Counted from the first letter of the stretch, positions 1 to 8,447 are shown. The stretch is DNA of 64,000 nucleotides from Curtobacterium sp. 9128 (GCF_007673775.1 NZ_VEAF01000003.1:310001-374000), one strand, 5' to 3'. A program made the numbers and translations. The notes: a model not told the origin generated them from the letters alone.

Positions 1-1
1 G

Positions 2-1330
2 CCGTACGGCACCGGCACCTCGGTGACGATCGGCGGCGTGCCCGAGGACGCCACCGGCACGATCACGGTCGCCGCCCGCACGGGCGACACCACCGTCGTC
101 ATCTGCACCATCCCGCTGCCGGGCGACAGCTGCACCACGCCGGTCGACCTGCACGCGGGCACGTACACGCTCACCGCGACGTACTGGGGTGACGACCAGC
201 ACGAGGTCGACACCACCGCCGAGCCGGCCACGCTCACCGTGACGAAGGCCGCGACGAACGTCGGCACCGGCACGGGCGGCAGCGGGCCGCTCACCGGCAC
301 CTACGGCGACCCGGTCACGCTCCCCGTCACCGGGCTGCCCACCGACGCGACCGGCACGGTCACGTTCGAGGACGAGCACGGCGACCCGGTGTGCACGGTC
401 ACGCTCCCGGCGACCTCGTGCACCACGCCGACCGACCTGCCCGTCGGGGAGCACACGGTCACGCCGGTGTACTCCGGCGACCAGGACCACGCCGGGTCGA
501 CCGGGGCGCCGGTCACCGTCGAGATCCGGAAGGCGGCGACCGCGCTCACCGTCACGGCGAGCCCGTCGCACGTGTGGGGCTCCGCCACGCTGCTGACGAT
601 CGGCGGCCTCCCCACCGCAGCGACCGGCAGCGTCGCGCTGACCGTCGACGGGGCACCGCTCTGCACGATCACCCTGCCGGGGTCGACCTGCACGACGGAC
701 GTCATCGAACCCGGCACGGTGACGGTCACCGCGACGTGGGACGGCGACGCGACGTACCTCGGCTCGACGGCCACGACGCCCGTCACGGTAACCGCAATCC
801 ACACCGTGAACCCGACCCACGTGCAGTCGCCCTCGCGCACCGCGGGGCAGCTCGTCTGGCCGTCGGTCGTCGGCGCCGTGTCGTACCAGGTCACCATCGC
901 GACCGACCAGGGGCTGTCGAAGGACGTCAGGACCGTCACGGTCGCGGCTCCGCTGACGGGCTCGGCGATCGACGGGCTCACGGCCGGCACGACGTACTGG
1001 TACCGGGTCACGGCGACCTCGGCCGCCGGCACGGTGCTGTCCACGCACGACGCCGTCCTGGTGACCGCGGCCGCGGCAGGGGCGACGGGCGCCGCCGGTG
1101 GTCCGACCGCCGGGCCCGCTGCCGCCATCACTCCGGTGGTGCCGCCGAGGACCCTGCAGGTGGGGCAGCTCGCCTTCACCGGTCCGACCGTGGCGGTGGG
1201 CATGATCGGCCTCGGCGCGCTCCTGCTGCTGATGGCCGGTGGGCTGCTGCTCCTGGCGCGGCGCCTCGGCGAGGAGCAGGGACCGGTCGGTCCGCTCCGG
1301 ACCGGCGTCGGTGCCGTCCCGGAGCGGTAG
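2..1330 (+). CDS. Ig-like repeat surface protein with LAFTG sorting signal (5' partial)
   Basis: The frame is open to the left edge of the window, so the N-terminus is missing; the first in-frame GTG at 23 is internal to a repeat. The visible part has at least three bacterial Ig-like repeats of about 90 residues, each with the pattern GLPT-A-TG-V and a CT-PGSTCTT cysteine pair. A fibronectin-III-like module (xVxxATxxGLS to TTYWYRVTATS) follows. The C-terminus has an Ala/Gly/Pro linker, LAFTG at 1169-1183, a hydrophobic helix and an Arg-containing tail. This is the layout of a sortase substrate, and LAxTG is the known class E sortase motif. A class E sortase is encoded at 59202-60014. Likely a cell-wall-anchored adhesin or structural protein; the ligand is unknown. 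Confidence 0.85.
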   Translation, partial: PYGTGTSVTIGGVPEDATGTITVAARTGDTTVVICTIPLPGDSCTTPVDLHAGTYTLTATYWGDDQHEVDTTAEPATLTVTKAATNVGTGTGGSGPLTGTYGDPVTLPVTGLPTDATGTVTFEDEHGDPVCTVTLPATSCTTPTDLPVGEHTVTPVYSGDQDHAGSTGAPVTVEIRKAATALTVTASPSHVWGSATLLTIGGLPTAATGSVALTVDGAPLCTITLPGSTCTTDVIEPGTVTVTATWDGDATYLGSTATTPVTVTAIHTVNPTHVQSPSRTAGQLVWPSVVGAVSYQVTIATDQGLSKDVRTVTVAAPLTGSAIDGLTAGTTYWYRVTATSAAGTVLSTHDAVLVTAAAAGATGAAGGPTAGPAAAITPVVPPRTLQVGQLAFTGPTVAVGMIGLGALLLLMAGGLLLLARRLGEEQGPVGPLRTGVGAVPER

Positions 1331-1346
1331 CGCGGGCTGACGGACT

Positions 1347-1394
1347 GGAGGCCCGGATCACCGCCGCCGTGTGGCGGACGTGATCCGGGCCTCC
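1347..1394. terminator. Perfect 15-bp inverted repeat between convergent genes
   Basis: Arms 1347-1361 and 1380-1394 are exact reverse complements (GGAGGCCCGGATCAC) around an 18-nt loop. It lies 17 nt after the surface-protein stop and faces the 3' end of the AhpC-like gene, so it probably terminates both. No T tract follows. The GGAGGCCCG start recurs in other terminators of this window. Confidence 0.75.
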
Positions 1395-1434
1395 CGTCTG
1401 TCGGCGCTCGCGCGCCGGGCGCTGCCGTCGTGTG

Positions 1435-1488
1435 CGGTGCGCTGCCGTTGGGCGGTGCGCTGCTTGCGTCCGGTGCGCTGCTTGCGTC
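1435..1488. repeat. 18-bp tandem repeat, three units
   Basis: Units begin at 1435, 1453 and 1471. The last two are identical (CGGTGCGCTGCTTGCGTC) and the first is degenerate. The array lies directly before the AhpC-like stop codon in a convergent junction and has no coding role that I can see. Confidence 0.8.
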
Positions 1489-1493
1489 CGGTG

Positions 1494-2153
1494 TCAGGCG
1501 AGCGCGTCGACGGCGGTGAGGACGGTCTGGACCTCGGTGCGTTCCGTGTAGTCGACGTGGACGTCCACGAACCGGACCACGCCGGCCGCGTCGAGGACGA
1601 AGACCGAGGGGAACGGGATCCCCGCCGTGTGGTCGGCGTTGCTGTCCGCGACGTCGAAGCCGAGCTCCGTGTGGGCCTCGCGCGCCTCCGGGCTGGGTGC
1701 CGTCAGGATGCCGAGCTCCGACGCCAGGGCGTTGCCCGGGTCGGAGCGGACCGGGAACGCCAGGTCGCCGTTCGCGATCGCCTGCTCGGACGCCTCCGGG
1801 GTCTGCGGGGAGACGGCGACGAGCTGCACGCCACGGGCGGTGAGCTCCGGGAGCAGGTCGCGCTGGTAGGTGCGGAGCGTCAGGTTGCAGTACGGGCACC
1901 AGGCGCCGCGGTAGAACACGATGACCGCCGGGCGACCGCGCAGTTCGTCGGAGAGGGTGACCTCGGTGCCCGCGGGGGTGAGGAGGGTGGCGTCGGGGAA
2001 GCGCTGCCCGACGCCGGGGACGGCGGACGGGAGGCCGTCGGCCCGGAGCGCTGCCTGCTCCTGGTCGAAGACGGCGGACAGCGTCGGGCCGATCTGGGCG
2101 GTGAAGCCCTCGTTGAACGAGGCGACCTGGTCGGCGAGCAGGGGTTCGGGCAT
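1494..2153 (-). CDS. AhpC/TSA-type peroxiredoxin-like protein
   Basis: A 219-residue thioredoxin-fold protein of the AhpC/TSA superfamily. The active-site segment RGAWCPYC places the peroxidatic-type Cys at 86 and a second Cys at 89, a CxxC spacing found in the peroxiredoxin-like subgroup. The helical N-terminal 40 residues precede the fold, and the PFPSVFVLD strand is conserved near the C-terminus. It should reduce peroxides or act as a thiol oxidoreductase in the cytoplasm; no signal peptide is visible. A strong GGAGGAG Shine-Dalgarno lies 6 nt before the ATG. Transcribed alone, with a possible operator upstream at 2222-2252. Confidence 0.85.
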   Translation of the reverse strand: MPEPLLADQVASFNEGFTAQIGPTLSAVFDQEQAALRADGLPSAVPGVGQRFPDATLLTPAGTEVTLSDELRGRPAVIVFYRGAWCPYCNLTLRTYQRDLLPELTARGVQLVAVSPQTPEASEQAIANGDLAFPVRSDPGNALASELGILTAPSPEAREAHTELGFDVADSNADHTAGIPFPSVFVLDAAGVVRFVDVHVDYTERTEVQTVLTAVDALA

Positions 2154-2199
2154 CGGGACTCCTCCGGGAGCGGGCCGGCGCGGGTCGCCGGTTCCCGGA

Positions 2200-2252
2200 G
2201 CATAGGCACGCCGGTGCGTCGTGTGACACGGGTGGTGTCACGGGGTGTCACA
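2200..2252 (-). promoter_or_regulatory. Putative promoter and operator of the AhpC-like gene
   Basis: On the minus strand a -10-like TATGCT lies at 2205-2200. Upstream are three GTGTCAC half-sites: GTGACAC at 2223-2229 (inverted), GTGTCAC at 2235-2241 and GTGTCAC at 2245-2251. The outer pair forms perfect 8-bp arms, TGTGACAC and GTGTCACA. The half-sites cover the expected -35 region, the usual place for a repressor or redox regulator. The regulator is not identifiable. Confidence 0.4.
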
Positions 2253-2278
2253 TCGCGGTCGCGGGTCGCGCGTGCGCT

Positions 2279-3103
2279 TCAGAACAGCGTGGCGTCCGTG
2301 GCTGGCTCGCGCGGCTCGTCGTGGTCCACGGGGTCGATCAGGTGGGGGCCGTCGTTGCGGACGCTGTTGACCGTGCGGGCGACCTCGTACTGCTCCAGGC
2401 CGGCGGCGACCGCGAGGGACTCCCGGTCGAGCAGGGCGAGGAGGTCGTCGGTGCTCGGGCCCGTGCTCTTGCCGGTGCCGGTGCCGGTGCCTTCGCCGGT
2501 GCGCTCGCCGCCGTCGCCGAGCCAGGCGTCGTAGCCGTCCGGGGTGAGGAACGCCGGCATCCGGTCGTGCACCTCGCCCGGGGCGACGTGGGCGTCGCGG
2601 GTGATGATCGCCAGCGACAGCCGCCACTTGTCCGGGTCGTCCTCGGGCTTGGTCGGGTCGGGCCATGCGCTCACGAGGCCGGCCATCGCGAGGGCGCCGC
2701 CCGGTTCGTGCACGAAGTGTGGCTCCTTGCCGTCCTCGCGCACGACCCACTCGTAGTAGCCCAGCGCGGGGACGATGCACCGGCTCGTCGCGAACGCCCG
2801 CTTGAACATGCCGCTCGTCGCCACGGTCTCGATGCGGGCGTTGATCGGCTTCGGGCGCTGCCGGGTGAAGTCCTTCGCCCAGCTCGGCACGAAGCCCCAG
2901 CTGATCGCGGCGAGTTCCCGGTCGCCGTGGCGCTGTCGGACGGCGGACACCGGGTCGGTCGGAGCGACGTTCCAGCTCGTGAGCAGACCGGTGCCGACGA
3001 CGCCGGTGTCCTCGTCGACGTGCTCGGTGCGGTCGGCGAGCTCGCCGATGAGCTCGGGGAGCAGGTCAGCGGTGGTGTCGGAGACGACGAAGCGGCCACA
3101 CAT
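2279..3103 (-). CDS. SOS response-associated peptidase (SRAP/HMCES family)
   Basis: SRAP proteins such as E. coli YedK crosslink to abasic sites in single-stranded DNA through the Cys2 alpha-amino and thiol groups, shielding them from strand breakage. All key residues are present: Cys2 directly after Met in MCGRFVV, Asn88 in KPINARIET, Glu118 in GYYEW and His179 in VHDRMP. The start at 3103 is chosen because Cys must be residue 2; the longer frame to 3208 would destroy the active site. The product is 274 residues. The C-terminal region has a Gly/Thr-rich linker (GEGTGTGTG). Monocistronic here. Confidence 0.93.
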   Translation of the reverse strand: MCGRFVVSDTTADLLPELIGELADRTEHVDEDTGVVGTGLLTSWNVAPTDPVSAVRQRHGDRELAAISWGFVPSWAKDFTRQRPKPINARIETVATSGMFKRAFATSRCIVPALGYYEWVVREDGKEPHFVHEPGGALAMAGLVSAWPDPTKPEDDPDKWRLSLAIITRDAHVAPGEVHDRMPAFLTPDGYDAWLGDGGERTGEGTGTGTGKSTGPSTDDLLALLDRESLAVAAGLEQYEVARTVNSVRNDGPHLIDPVDHDEPREPATDATLF

Positions 3104-3238
3104 GGGTCCAGTGTGCCGCGGGGCACCGACGTGCGCTCGGCCCGGACACGCCCGACGCGTCCGCTCCCGGTCGTCCGCGGTCCGCACCGGGGAGCCGCTC
3201 GTCAGCATTCGTCCAGACAGGGGCGGTCATCTGCTGCC

Positions 3239-3664
<426 letters not shown>

Positions 3665-3665
3665 G

Positions 3666-4079
3666 GTGGCCTTCCCCGTGACCCCGGCCCTGGACGCAGG
3701 CGCTCGCTGCCCGTGCCTGAGCGGCAATCCCTACGGCGAGTGCTGCGGCCCCCTGCACGCCGGAGCCGCGGCCCCGACGGCGGAGCGGCTGATGCGCTCC
3801 CGGTTCTCGGCGTTCGCGCTCGGTCTGCCCGAGTACCTGCTGCTGTCGTGGCACCCGAGCACGCGGCCCGCGTCGCTCGAGCTCGACGAGGACCAGCGCT
3901 GGACGCGCCTCGACGTCCTGGACACCCGGGATGGAGGCCCGTTCGACTCCGCCGGGCAGGTCACGTTCCGAGCGTGGTGGCGCTCGCCGGAGGACCGCGG
4001 AACCCTGCAGGAAGCGAGCCGCTTCGTGCGCGAGCAGGGGCGCTGGTTCTACGTCGACGGGGTCGTCGCGGAGGGCTGA
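3666..4079 (+). CDS. YchJ-like SEC-C motif protein (UPF0225)
   Basis: A 137-residue protein with an N-terminal SEC-C-like zinc motif, CPCLSGNPYGECCG (residues 15-28), followed by the YchJ middle domain with RLMRSRFSAFA and the C-terminal FVREQGRWFYVDG strand. Function is unresolved in this family; the cysteine cluster binds metal in relatives. GTG start at 3666, one nucleotide after the ohr stop, with translational coupling likely. Its end lies 9 nt from the convergent aroE stop, so the two 3' UTRs must overlap. Confidence 0.88.
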   Translation: MAFPVTPALDAGARCPCLSGNPYGECCGPLHAGAAAPTAERLMRSRFSAFALGLPEYLLLSWHPSTRPASLELDEDQRWTRLDVLDTRDGGPFDSAGQVTFRAWWRSPEDRGTLQEASRFVREQGRWFYVDGVVAEG

Positions 4080-4088
4080 CCGCCGGCC

Positions 4089-4964
4089 TCAGGCGCCGAT
4101 GTGCTCCGGCAGGCCCACCGAGGTGCGCATGGCCCGGCGGACGGCGGCCTCGTCGGGCAGGAGCTCGTCGTCGTCCCCGGAGAGGAAGAACCGGATCTGC
4201 CCGATCGCCTGCTCCGCCAGCATGTCGAGGCCGTTCAGCACCCGACCACCCGCGCCCTGCCACCGTGCAGCGGCAGCGGTCGGCCACGGCTCGTACGCCA
4301 CGTCGAACAGCAGCGCGTCGGGGCCCGACGGCGTCAGCGGCAGGTCGTCGGCGGCGCCACCGGGGAGCGTCGAGACGACGAAGCCCTGCGGCCCCGCCTG
4401 CTCGAGGTCGTCGAGGGGGTGCACCTCGAGCGAGACGCCGAGCCGGGTCGCGAGCGTCACGAGGTCCCGCGCCTTCGCCGTGTCGCGGAGGAACACCCGG
4501 ACGAGTCGGGCGCCGAGCCGCAGGGACGCCGTGAGAGCGCTCGCCGCCGTGGCGCCGCCGCCGAGGATCGTGGCCTCGCCCGGGACGTGCCCGAGCGCCT
4601 CGACGGGACGGACGATCCCCTCGACGTCGGTGTTCGCGCCGGCCCGGACGACACGGTCCCCCTCGGTGCGGAAGGCGAGCGTGTTGGCGACCCCGAGTTC
4701 GTCGACGAGCGGCGTCGTGCGGTCGAGCATCGGCAGGACCTCGCGCTTGAGCGGCATCGTCAGGCTGAGCCCGCGCTGCTCTGGACCCAGCCCCGCGACG
4801 AACGCGTCCAGCTCGCCGGACGCGACCTCGTGCCTCCCGTACGTGAACGGGACCCCGAGCACCTCGTAGGCCGCACGGTGCAGCGCGGGGGAGAGCGAAT
4901 GCGCGATCGGTGAGCCGATCACGGCGAGGTGGGTGCGGTCGGGATCCGAGTACGTCGTTGCCAC
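4089..4964 (-). CDS. aroE: Shikimate dehydrogenase
   Basis: Converts 3-dehydroshikimate to shikimate with NADPH in the aromatic amino acid pathway. The 291-residue protein has the substrate site GSPIAHSLSPALHR (residues 17-30), the catalytic Lys73 in LTMPLKREV, the paired Asp113 in GANTDVEG, a Rossmann glycine motif GGGATAAS and the C-terminal NGLDMLAEQA. The canonical VTxPxK is LTMPLK here, as is common in actinobacteria. The start is GTG at 4964, with TACGCT 8 nt upstream as a possible -10. Divergent from the iron-binding lipoprotein gene. Confidence 0.95.
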   Translation of the reverse strand: MATTYSDPDRTHLAVIGSPIAHSLSPALHRAAYEVLGVPFTYGRHEVASGELDAFVAGLGPEQRGLSLTMPLKREVLPMLDRTTPLVDELGVANTLAFRTEGDRVVRAGANTDVEGIVRPVEALGHVPGEATILGGGATAASALTASLRLGARLVRVFLRDTAKARDLVTLATRLGVSLEVHPLDDLEQAGPQGFVVSTLPGGAADDLPLTPSGPDALLFDVAYEPWPTAAAARWQGAGGRVLNGLDMLAEQAIGQIRFFLSGDDDELLPDEAAVRRAMRTSVGLPEHIGA

Positions 4965-5003
4965 GATGCGTCAGCGTAATCGCGCTGGCTGGGCGCCCAG
5001 CCG

Positions 5004-5021
5004 TTAGGGTAGCCTTACCTA
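5004..5021 (+). promoter_or_regulatory. DtxR/IdeR iron box overlapping a leaderless promoter
   Basis: TTAGGGTAGCCTTACCTA matches the DtxR/IdeR consensus TTAGGTTAGGCTAACCTAA at most positions and is itself an imperfect palindrome. It contains TAGCCT (5010-5015), a -10 hexamer placed 7 nt before the GTG at 5023. Iron-loaded DtxR would therefore sit exactly on the -10 and block transcription. Confidence 0.85.
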
Positions 5022-5022
5022 C

Positions 5023-6039
5023 GTGATCCGTTCCTCCCTCTCCAAGCGGCGCTTCGGCCGCGTGCTCGCCGCGGCCGGTGCCGTCGTGGCTGCCTCGCTC
5101 GTCCTCGCCGGCTGCGCTTCCGGCTCGTCCACCACGTCGTCGTCGGCCTCGAGCTCGTCGTCGGACGGGGCCTTCCCCGTGAAGATCGCGACGGCGATGG
5201 GCACGACGACGATCGACTCGCAGCCGAAGCGCGTCGTCGCGCTCGGGTGGGGTGACGCCGAGACGGCACTCGAGCTCGGCGTGCAGCCCGTCGGCGCGAG
5301 CGACTGGCTGGCGTTCGGTGGCGACGGGGTCGGGCCGTGGCTCAAGGGGGCTTACAAGAAGTCGCCGAAGATCATCAACACCCTCGAGCCGAGCTACGAG
5401 GACATCATCAAGCTCAAGCCGGACGTCATCCTCGACGTGAAGTCCTCCGGCGACAAGGACCGCTACGACAAGCTGTCCGCGATCGCGCCGACCGTGGCCG
5501 TGCCGAAGGGTGCCGCGAACTACCTCGCCTCGACCAAGCAGCAGACCACGATGATCGCGAAGGCGCTCGGCAAGGTCGCCGAGGGCAAGAAGCTACTCGC
5601 CGGCGTCGACTCCGCCTACGCCGCAGCGCGCAAGGCACACCCCGACTTCACGGGCAAGACCGCCGTCATCGGTGCCTACACGTCCGAGGGCTTCGGGGCG
5701 TACGCCTCGGCCGACAGCCGCGCGCAGTTCATGCAGCAGCTCGGGTTCACGATCCCGTCGAAGATCGACCAGGAGGCCGGCAAGGAGTTCTCCGTGCACC
5801 TGTCGAACGAAAACCTCGACCTGCTCGACGCCGACCTGACGGTGATCCTGCCGATCTACGTGAAGGCATCGGCGGCGGAGTCCGACCCGCTGTTCCAGAA
5901 GGTCCCCTCGGTCGAGGCCGGCCACTACATCGTGTTCGACGACCAGGACGTGTCGTCGGCGTTCTCGATGGGGACGACCGCTGCGATCGAGTGGGCGCTG
6001 AAGCGTCTGCCGGACCAGTTCCAGGCGAAGCTGGGCTGA
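5023..6039 (+). CDS. Iron-siderophore ABC transporter substrate-binding lipoprotein
   Basis: A 338-residue FecB/FepB-type periplasmic-binding-fold lipoprotein that captures a ferric siderophore outside the membrane. Residues 1-30 form a lipoprotein signal with LAGC (Cys31), followed by a Ser-rich linker. The two lobes joined by a long helix are visible as RVVALGWGDAETALELGVQPVG and YEDIIKLKPDVIL. GTG start, no Shine-Dalgarno, and the -10 lies 7 nt upstream, so the mRNA is probably leaderless. The DtxR box at 5004-5021 predicts derepression under iron starvation. No permease or ATPase gene is adjacent, so it must use a transporter encoded elsewhere. Confidence 0.92.
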   Translation: MIRSSLSKRRFGRVLAAAGAVVAASLVLAGCASGSSTTSSSASSSSSDGAFPVKIATAMGTTTIDSQPKRVVALGWGDAETALELGVQPVGASDWLAFGGDGVGPWLKGAYKKSPKIINTLEPSYEDIIKLKPDVILDVKSSGDKDRYDKLSAIAPTVAVPKGAANYLASTKQQTTMIAKALGKVAEGKKLLAGVDSAYAAARKAHPDFTGKTAVIGAYTSEGFGAYASADSRAQFMQQLGFTIPSKIDQEAGKEFSVHLSNENLDLLDADLTVILPIYVKASAAESDPLFQKVPSVEAGHYIVFDDQDVSSAFSMGTTAAIEWALKRLPDQFQAKLG

Positions 6040-6060
6040 CGCCCGGGAGCTCCGATGCTC

Positions 6061-6122
6061 GGAGGCCCGACTCGTCGCCCATGGGACCGGATGCGGTCCT
6101 GTGGGTGGTGGGTCGGGCCTCC
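6061..6122. terminator. Two-level inverted repeat after the iron lipoprotein gene
   Basis: Outer arms GGAGGCCCGAC (6061-6071) and GTCGGGCCTCC (6112-6122) are perfect. An inner GGACCG / CGGTCC pair can form a second stem. It lies 21 nt after the stop and belongs to the GGAGGCCCG terminator family of this window. Confidence 0.7.
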
Positions 6123-6140
6123 CGTGCGTTGCGGCCACCG

Positions 6141-6535
6141 GTGCACGGTGCACGGTGCACGGTGCGGGGTTGCGTGGGGCGCGCGGGGGCGGTTGTCGCA
6201 CGGTGCGGGGTTGGCTGGGCGCTCGTGCGGGCGGTTCTCGCACGGTGCTGGGTTGCTCCGCGTGGTGCGGGGTTGGTCGCTTGGTGCCGCGCAACGTCCG
6301 CGCACGGAGCGTGTACCGGCGCACGGGGTGACGACCTGCGCACGGTGCGGAGGGCGTGCCCGCGGAGAGCAGGCGGCGCCGTCCTCGCACGGTGCGGCGT
6401 TGCTGCTCGGTGCGGAGTTGGTCGGGCGGTGCCGCGCAACGACCTCGCACGGGGCGGGCAACGGCGCACGGTCAACCAACGGTGCACCGTGCTGAGAGCA
6501 CGGTGCGGAGTTCGGGGCTCGGTGCGCTGCTCGCG
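6141..6535. repeat. GCACGGTGCGG-based intergenic repeat region
   Basis: About 400 bp between the convergent iron lipoprotein and DUF1304 genes hold many copies of GCACGGTGCGG followed by AGTTG or GGTTGG. Copies start near 6152, 6199, 6239, 6340, 6387 and 6498. A 9-bp triplet repeat GTGCACGGT opens the region at 6141. Shared phrases such as TTGGTCGC-TGGTGCCGCG also occur at 58.6-58.9 kb. No credible ORF or promoter is seen; open frames here are low-complexity Arg/Ala/Gly shadows. Confidence 0.75.
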
Positions 6536-6552
6536 AGAGGCGACCGCGAGGG

Positions 6553-6957
6553 TCAGCTGGCGAACATCGACCCGAGGAACGCGAAGAGCAGCGTGATGAG
6601 CGGGAACGCTCCCTGCAGGAACGCGGAGTTGAGGTAGCGGCGACCCGTGCCGGCGAGGACGACCGCGGCACCGAGCATGCTGGCGGTCGCGAACACGACG
6701 AGCGTCCACCCGGTGGCGCCGTTGCCCGCGATCACGAAGACGACACCGAGGATCGCGCCGATCGCCAGGAACAGGTTGTAGAAGCCCTGGTTGAACGCCA
6801 GACCCCTGGTGGCACGGGCCTCCGCGTCCGAGGCGATGCCGAAGATCTTGCGCACCCGTTCACTCGTCCACGCCACCGACTCGAGGAAGAAGATGTACAC
6901 GTGCACCAGTCCGGCGAGGACTGCGAACACGCTCGAGATGACGAGGAGGGCCGACAT
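6553..6957 (-). CDS. DUF1304 family membrane protein
   Basis: A 134-residue four-helix membrane protein of the DUF1304 family, recognisable from the first helix VFAVLAGLVHVYIFFLESVAW, the loop ATRGLAFNQGFYNLFLAIG and the final FLQGAFPLITLLFAF. Function unknown. The ATG at 6957 is preferred because GGGAG lies 9 nt upstream; a second ATG at 6966 would have the same GGGAG too close. Transcribed alone and divergent from chorismate mutase. Confidence 0.88.
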   Translation of the reverse strand: MSALLVISSVFAVLAGLVHVYIFFLESVAWTSERVRKIFGIASDAEARATRGLAFNQGFYNLFLAIGAILGVVFVIAGNGATGWTLVVFATASMLGAAVVLAGTGRRYLNSAFLQGAFPLITLLFAFLGSMFAS

Positions 6958-7035
6958 GGACCCCATTCTCCCAGCCTTCTGCACCACTGCGTAACCGACA
7001 CCTGGGGGCCAGGGTGCGGCCGTTAGGCTCGGGAC

Positions 7036-7341
7036 ATGAGCGAGTACGACGAAGTGGCCGTTGCGGAACTGCAGAGCATCCGCCAGAGCATCGACAACAT
7101 CGACGCCGCCGTGATCCACATGCTCGCCGAGCGCTTCAAGTACACGCAGCGGGTCGGGTACCTCAAGGCCAGCGCCGGGATGCCCGCAGCCGACCCGGCG
7201 CGCGAACAGGTGCAGGTCGCCCGACTCCGGTCGCTCGCGGCGGAGTCGCACCTCGACCCGGCGTTCGCGGAGAAGTTCCTGAACTTCATCGTCGCCGAGG
7301 TCATCCACCACCACGAGCAGATCGCCGAGGGCGAGGCGTGA
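7036..7341 (+). CDS. Chorismate mutase, AroQ class
   Basis: A 101-residue all-helical AroQ-class mutase that rearranges chorismate to prephenate for Phe and Tyr synthesis. Typical features are the N-terminal helix LQSIRQSIDNIDAAVIHMLAERF, the KYTQRVGYLKA segment with the active-site Arg and Lys, and the C-terminal helix FLNFIVAEVIHHHEQIA. TAGGCT (7024-7029) lies exactly 6 nt before the ATG with no Shine-Dalgarno, so a leaderless mRNA is likely. The stop overlaps the GTG of the lactonase (GTGA), so the two are coupled. Confidence 0.93.
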   Translation: MSEYDEVAVAELQSIRQSIDNIDAAVIHMLAERFKYTQRVGYLKASAGMPAADPAREQVQVARLRSLAAESHLDPAFAEKFLNFIVAEVIHHHEQIAEGEA

Positions 7342-8447
7342 CGCTCCCGCAGCTCCCCACCCTGCTCGTCGGCTCGTACACCGCGACCGGCGGCGGCACC
7401 GCGACCGGGATCTCGATCGTCGAGAACGGTGTCGCCTCGACCGTGGCGGTGCTCGACGACCCCTCGTTCCTCGCCGTCTCCGGCGACCGCGTGTACGCCG
7501 TGTCCGAGACCGCCGACGGCAGCGTCAGCGCGTTCCGCCGCACGGAGCACGCGCTCGAGCACCTGTGGGACGCACCCTCCGGCGGGGACGCGCCGTGCCA
7601 CGTTCGGGTCGACCCGTCCGGTGCCCTCGTGCTGACGAACTACGTCTCCGGAACCGTCACCGCGGTCTCCCTCGCCGCAGCCGAGTCGTACGCGGCGTCG
7701 GTGCTCGCGAGCGACGGCGTCGTCGGAGCGCACGGTGCCGGGGACGTGAGCGTCGAGGTCCACGGCGCGGGGGACTCCGTCGTCGTGCCGCCCTCCGCGT
7801 TCGACATCGCGGTGCTGCCCGACACCGTCGGCCCCGTCGAGGACCGGCAGGAGGGACCGCACGCGCACCAGTCGATCGCGACGCCCGACGGCACGCTGCT
7901 CGTCGCGGACCTCGGCGGCGATGCGCTGCACGAGTTCCGCGTCGACATCGGTGCGGACGCAGACGCGGTCACGCTGCAGCTCGTCCGGGTGCACCACGTC
8001 GGCCCCGGCGTCGGTCCGCGGCACATGGCCTGGTACGACGGAGACCTCGTGGTCGCCGGGGAGCTCGACGGTCACGTGTACCGGCTGCGCCGCGACGAGT
8101 CGGGATCGTTCCGGGTCATCGCCTCGGCCCCGACCTTCGACGGCGCCGTGGGGGAGTCCCTGCTGAGCCACATCGAGGTCGACGACGACGGGCGCGTGTT
8201 CGTCGCCGTGCGCGGTCGGGACCTCATCGTCACGCTCTCCGCGGCCGACGGCGGGCTCGAGTTCGTCGGATCGGTGTCCTGCGGGGGCGTTTGGCCGCGA
8301 CACTTCGCACTGGTGCCCGGCGCCGTGCTCGTCGCGAACCAGATGTCGAACGGGATCGCTGTCCTGCCGCTCGGGGACGACGGGGTGGTCGGCGAGGCCG
8401 TCGGCCAGATCGCCGTCGGCAGCCCCGCCTGCATCGTGGCCGTCTAG
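7338..8447 (+). CDS. Lactonase-family beta-propeller protein (Pgl/YbhE type)
   Basis: A 369-residue seven-bladed beta-propeller of the 6-phosphogluconolactonase (YbhE) family, with repeated blades such as LLVADLGGDALHEFRVD and the conserved GPRHMAW and WPRHFAL motifs. A role as a cytosolic sugar lactonase is plausible but the substrate is not shown by the sequence. The start is GTG 7338, overlapping the chorismate mutase stop by 4 nt (GTGA), with GAGG upstream. An alternative is a general propeller hydrolase. Confidence 0.8.
   Translation: MTLPQLPTLLVGSYTATGGGTATGISIVENGVASTVAVLDDPSFLAVSGDRVYAVSETADGSVSAFRRTEHALEHLWDAPSGGDAPCHVRVDPSGALVLTNYVSGTVTAVSLAAAESYAASVLASDGVVGAHGAGDVSVEVHGAGDSVVVPPSAFDIAVLPDTVGPVEDRQEGPHAHQSIATPDGTLLVADLGGDALHEFRVDIGADADAVTLQLVRVHHVGPGVGPRHMAWYDGDLVVAGELDGHVYRLRRDESGSFRVIASAPTFDGAVGESLLSHIEVDDDGRVFVAVRGRDLIVTLSAADGGLEFVGSVSCGGVWPRHFALVPGAVLVANQMSNGIAVLPLGDDGVVGEAVGQIAVGSPACIVAV

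Noticed and set aside
301-2241. A 646-codon minus frame across the surface-protein and AhpC-like genes
   Set aside because: Composition is Pro/Arg/Ser shadow coding and it overlaps two well-supported genes in other frames.
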